33,013 bases of DNA from JBLHOS01 sp047623825. Lineage in GTDB: Bacteria > Pseudomonadota > Alphaproteobacteria > Rhodobacterales > Rhodobacteraceae. How positions within the stretch are numbered: the stretch's first letter is position 1; the number at the start of each line of letters is the position of its first letter. The stretch covers positions 1 to 33,013 of the forward strand of contig JBLHOS010000027.1 of assembly GCA_047623825.1 (NCBI GenBank). Reading direction: 5' to 3'. The position numbers and the translations under genes were made by a program. Below the pieces are notes generated by a model. The model was not told the origin of the DNA. It saw only the letters and a program-made list of their open reading frames with translations, and did no database searches. Shown here one piece after another: positions 31,333-33,013 of the stretch.

Positions 31333-31361
31333 GTGCCCTGAAGGTGCGCTCATCAGGGCAC
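31333..31361 (+). other. 9-bp inverted repeat upstream of the small secreted protein gene
   Basis: GTGCCCTGA and TCAGGGCAC are perfect arms with an 11-base spacer, about 100 bases before the gene at 31457. No T-run follows. It could be an operator or a leader hairpin. Confidence 0.4.
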
Positions 31362-31413
31362 ATCTCTAAGATATAGGACGGCACAAACAGCCACCCTAAA
31401 CCAAAGAAAACCA

Positions 31414-31430
31414 CCGGCTGAACCAGCCGG
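31414..31430 (+). other. Leader hairpin before the small secreted protein gene
   Basis: CCGGCTG and CAGCCGG form a perfect 7-bp stem around a 3-base loop. It ends about 15 bases before the AGGA ribosome binding site of the gene at 31457 and may affect translation or message stability. Confidence 0.4.
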
Positions 31431-31456
31431 AAGATAGCTAATAGTTAGGAACCATA

Positions 31457-31813
31457 ATGACACGCATCGCCCTTACCACCGCCCTGATCGCCACAATCGC
31501 AGCCCCTCCTTTCGCAGACGACTCAATGAAATTCGCGGTCGGGCAGTTCAATCAATCCTATGACAGCGTCTCAGAAGTAATCACACTTCCGGCAACCGAT
31601 GTTGGCGTCACAGTGTCTAGCCGCAGTACACTAATCACGGATGTTCAAGATCGACTAAACCAGTCTTATGACAGTGTCAGTGACATCCAGGCCGGCGGGA
31701 CGATCTTCGCAAGTGAGCCTGCGTTTGCTGCCGACATTTTTGAAGCTGCGCCTTGCAGACTGATCCCCGCAACGCCTCAGAGACACAGCTGTCGCTTCCA
31801 TGCTGCCCCCTAA
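31457..31813 (+). CDS. Small secreted protein with two FNQSYDSVS-type repeats, C-terminus probably frameshifted
   Basis: The 118-residue product has a signal peptide (RIALTTALIATIAAPPFA) and two related stretches, KFAVGQFNQSYDSVSEV and VQDRLNQSYDSVSDI. Such small exported proteins are common in roseobacters, but I know no function. The usual ending of relatives is, from memory, of the type ADIFERLR plus a few acidic residues. Here the frame reads ADIFEAAPCRLIPATPQ, while one frame over gives LRLAD and a TGA at 31761-31763. That suggests a small indel near 31743-31746 which lengthened the protein by about 17 residues. The ATG has AGGA 6 bases upstream. A terminator follows. Confidence 0.75.
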   Translation: MTRIALTTALIATIAAPPFADDSMKFAVGQFNQSYDSVSEVITLPATDVGVTVSSRSTLITDVQDRLNQSYDSVSDIQAGGTIFASEPAFAADIFEAAPCRLIPATPQRHSCRFHAAP

Positions 31814-31826
31814 GCGTCCGAGGTTC

Positions 31827-31864
31827 AAAAAACGCCCCATCCAGATAGTCGGGGCGTTTTACTG
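31827..31864. terminator. Bidirectional terminator
   Basis: AAAACGCCCC (31829-31838) and GGGGCGTTTT (31851-31860) form a 10-bp stem with a 12-base loop, T-rich on both strands. It serves the plus-strand gene before it and the minus-strand DapA-family gene, whose stop lies directly next to it. Confidence 0.88.
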
Positions 31865-31865
31865 T

Positions 31866-32789
31866 TCAAATGGGCATGTCCATTGCCGTCAGACGGCGCT
31901 CTTGGCGGGCAACCAATGTATCAATTTCGGCCTCAGTTTGCGCTGATAATGCAGGCCCCGGCTTGCGCAGCGTTGCATGCGCAATCGCGCCACGCTTGGC
32001 CAATGTGTATTTGCGGATCGCAAGGCCAAGACCCGGCTGTCCCTCATAGCGGATCAACGGCACGTAGGCATCGAACAGATCCAACGCCCGATCCCTATCA
32101 CCATTAGAATGCGCCATGATCACCTGCGCCATCATTTCGGGATAGGCAAAGCCTGTCATCGCCCCATCAGCGCCGCGCAGCATCTCCTCCGGCAAGAAAA
32201 GTCCACCATTGCCGCATAAGATCGATATCCGGCGCGCACCTGCATCTGACGCTTCCCTAAGGGCACTGAGTTTATCAAGTCCCGGCCAATCCTCATGCTT
32301 TAGCATCACACAGGTTGGACACTGCTTAACCACCTGCAAGATCACCTTGGTTGAGATCACCACGGATGTTGCCAACGGAAAGTCCTGCAACACGAACGGT
32401 GCGTCGCCCAATGCCTCAGCCGCGTTGCAAAAATAGGTCAAGATCTGGTCGTCACTTCGCAGATTAGACGGTGGGGCCACCATGACCCCCGCAGCGCCGG
32501 CCTGCATCACCGCATCACTTAGGGTTTTCATCTGGGCAAACCCAGGCGCAGAAACCCCGACCACGACCGGGACGGTACTGCGTGCCAACACGCGCAGAAC
32601 TACGGCCTCGGCCTCCTGCGCTGAGAGTTTACCCGCCTCGCCCATCATGCCCAGAACGGTCAAACCGCTCGCACCCTTTGCAAGGTAGAAATCGACCATG
32701 CGATCGATACTATCAAAATCGATCGCGCCGTCGGGCAAGAACGGCGTCACCGCAATGGTAAAAACGCCCGTGGCAGTTTCATCCAGCAT
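31866..32789 (-). CDS. Dihydrodipicolinate synthase (DapA) family lyase
   Basis: The 307-residue TIM-barrel protein belongs to the DapA/NanA aldolase family, which uses a Schiff-base lysine. GVFTIAVTPFLPDGAIDFDS starts it. GMMGEAGKLS stands in place of the GTTGES loop. The Schiff-base lysine is in CVMLKHEDWPG. The usual tyrosine of YNxP is replaced: the text is VLQDFPLAT. So it is probably not the lysine-pathway DapA but a catabolic or uncharacterised lyase or decarboxylase. The start at 32789 has AAGG 8 bases upstream. It overlaps the racemase-like gene by 11 bases, which suggests one pathway for a hydantoin- or amino acid-derived substrate. The substrate cannot be read from the sequence. 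Confidence 0.85.
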   Translation of the reverse strand: MLDETATGVFTIAVTPFLPDGAIDFDSIDRMVDFYLAKGASGLTVLGMMGEAGKLSAQEAEAVVLRVLARSTVPVVVGVSAPGFAQMKTLSDAVMQAGAAGVMVAPPSNLRSDDQILTYFCNAAEALGDAPFVLQDFPLATSVVISTKVILQVVKQCPTCVMLKHEDWPGLDKLSALREASDAGARRISILCGNGGLFLPEEMLRGADGAMTGFAYPEMMAQVIMAHSNGDRDRALDLFDAYVPLIRYEGQPGLGLAIRKYTLAKRGAIAHATLRKPGPALSAQTEAEIDTLVARQERRLTAMDMPI

Positions 32790-33013
32790 CTTGCAGACCT
32801 TTCACATTATGGCTTTGTTTTAGGGCGATCTGGCCCAGCGCCATGGTAACAGCTGCTTGGCACGGTTCCACCACTGGCAGACCGGTCTCAGCCTCAAGTA
32901 TCTCGCGGTAGCGGGCCATGCCAGCACATCCCATGATCAGCACATCCGCCCCATCATCGTCGCGCAGGCGCCGTCCCACAGAAATCATCGCCGCAAGGCT
33001 TTTGTCCGGACTG
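32779..33013 (-). CDS. Asp/Glu/hydantoin racemase family protein, 5' part outside the window
   Basis: Only the C-terminal 77 codons are present; the frame is open through the window edge, so the ATG at 32988 is probably internal. The text DDDGADVLIMGCAGMARYREI contains the second catalytic cysteine (MGCAGM) of the aspartate/glutamate/hydantoin racemase family. ETGLPVVEPCQAAVTMAL is also typical of the hydantoin racemase branch. It overlaps the DapA-family gene by 11 bases, so both are co-translated. The first catalytic cysteine lies outside the window. Confidence 0.85.
   Translation of the reverse strand, partial: SPDKSLAAMISVGRRLRDDDGADVLIMGCAGMARYREILEAETGLPVVEPCQAAVTMALGQIALKQSHNVKGLQDAG

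Overview
The window looks like chromosome of a marine alphaproteobacterium of the Rhodobacterales (Roseobacter group). Three things point there: a complete Rhodobacter capsulatus-type gene transfer agent (GTA) cluster placed next to fabF-mltG and cysE, a CtrA-type TTAA-N7-TTAA box, and the overall gene style (moderate G+C, many ATGA/TGATG overlaps). The genus cannot be fixed from the sequence alone. Nothing could be searched; all family calls are from reading the translated sequence. LAYOUT. (1) 149-958, minus: cysE, serine acetyltransferase. (2) 1044-15661, minus: a GTA structural cluster with every expected gene present and open, in transcription order orfg1 (small terminase), g2 (large terminase), g3 (portal), g3.5, g4 (prohead protease), g5 (capsid), g6-g8 (connector, closure, tail terminator), g9 (major tail protein), g10 and g10.1 (tail assembly), g11 (short tape measure), g12 (distal tail), g13 (hub), g14 (NlpC/P60 peptidase), g15 (TIM-barrel megatron), then a DUF2793 protein. 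The control region (15662-15931) holds a CtrA-type box, a strong sigma70-like promoter and a folded leader. Two more RNA structures interrupt the operon: a terminator-like element between terminase and portal, and a GNRA hairpin after the capsid gene. (3) 15932-22259, minus: fatty-acid synthesis and cell-wall genes fabD, an unrecognised membrane-anchored protein, fabG, an HSL-family esterase, acpP, fabF, mltG. (4) 22398-23621, plus: a cytochrome b561-YceI fusion; 23954-24553, minus: a separate secreted YceI protein. (5) 24741-25355, minus: a Flp-pilin-like protein whose C-terminus is a long Asn/Gly-rich tail encoded by 30-bp tandem repeats. (6) 25631-26902, plus: the rpsF-rpsR-rplI ribosomal operon with a structured leader and a clear terminator. 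(7) 27093-29469, minus: a local family of secreted four-cysteine domain proteins: a one-domain protein, a three-domain protein, and a decayed copy with a deleted middle. I do not recognise this family beyond a resemblance to PPC-like beta-sandwich domains. (8) 29682-31007, minus: trigger factor. (9) 31457-31813, plus: a small secreted protein with an apparently frameshifted C-terminus. (10) 31866 to the right edge, minus: a DapA-family lyase overlapping an Asp/Glu/hydantoin racemase gene that runs off the window. HOW THE PARTS WORK TOGETHER. The GTA cluster encodes a phage-like particle that packages host DNA. Its placement downstream of fab-mltG, with a CtrA box directly upstream, fits the cell-cycle and density-linked regulation known for Rhodobacterales GTAs. 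The most noteworthy things not explained by standard annotation are the RNA structures inside the GTA operon, the four-cysteine repeat family with its decaying copy, and the pilin-like protein with the repetitive tail.
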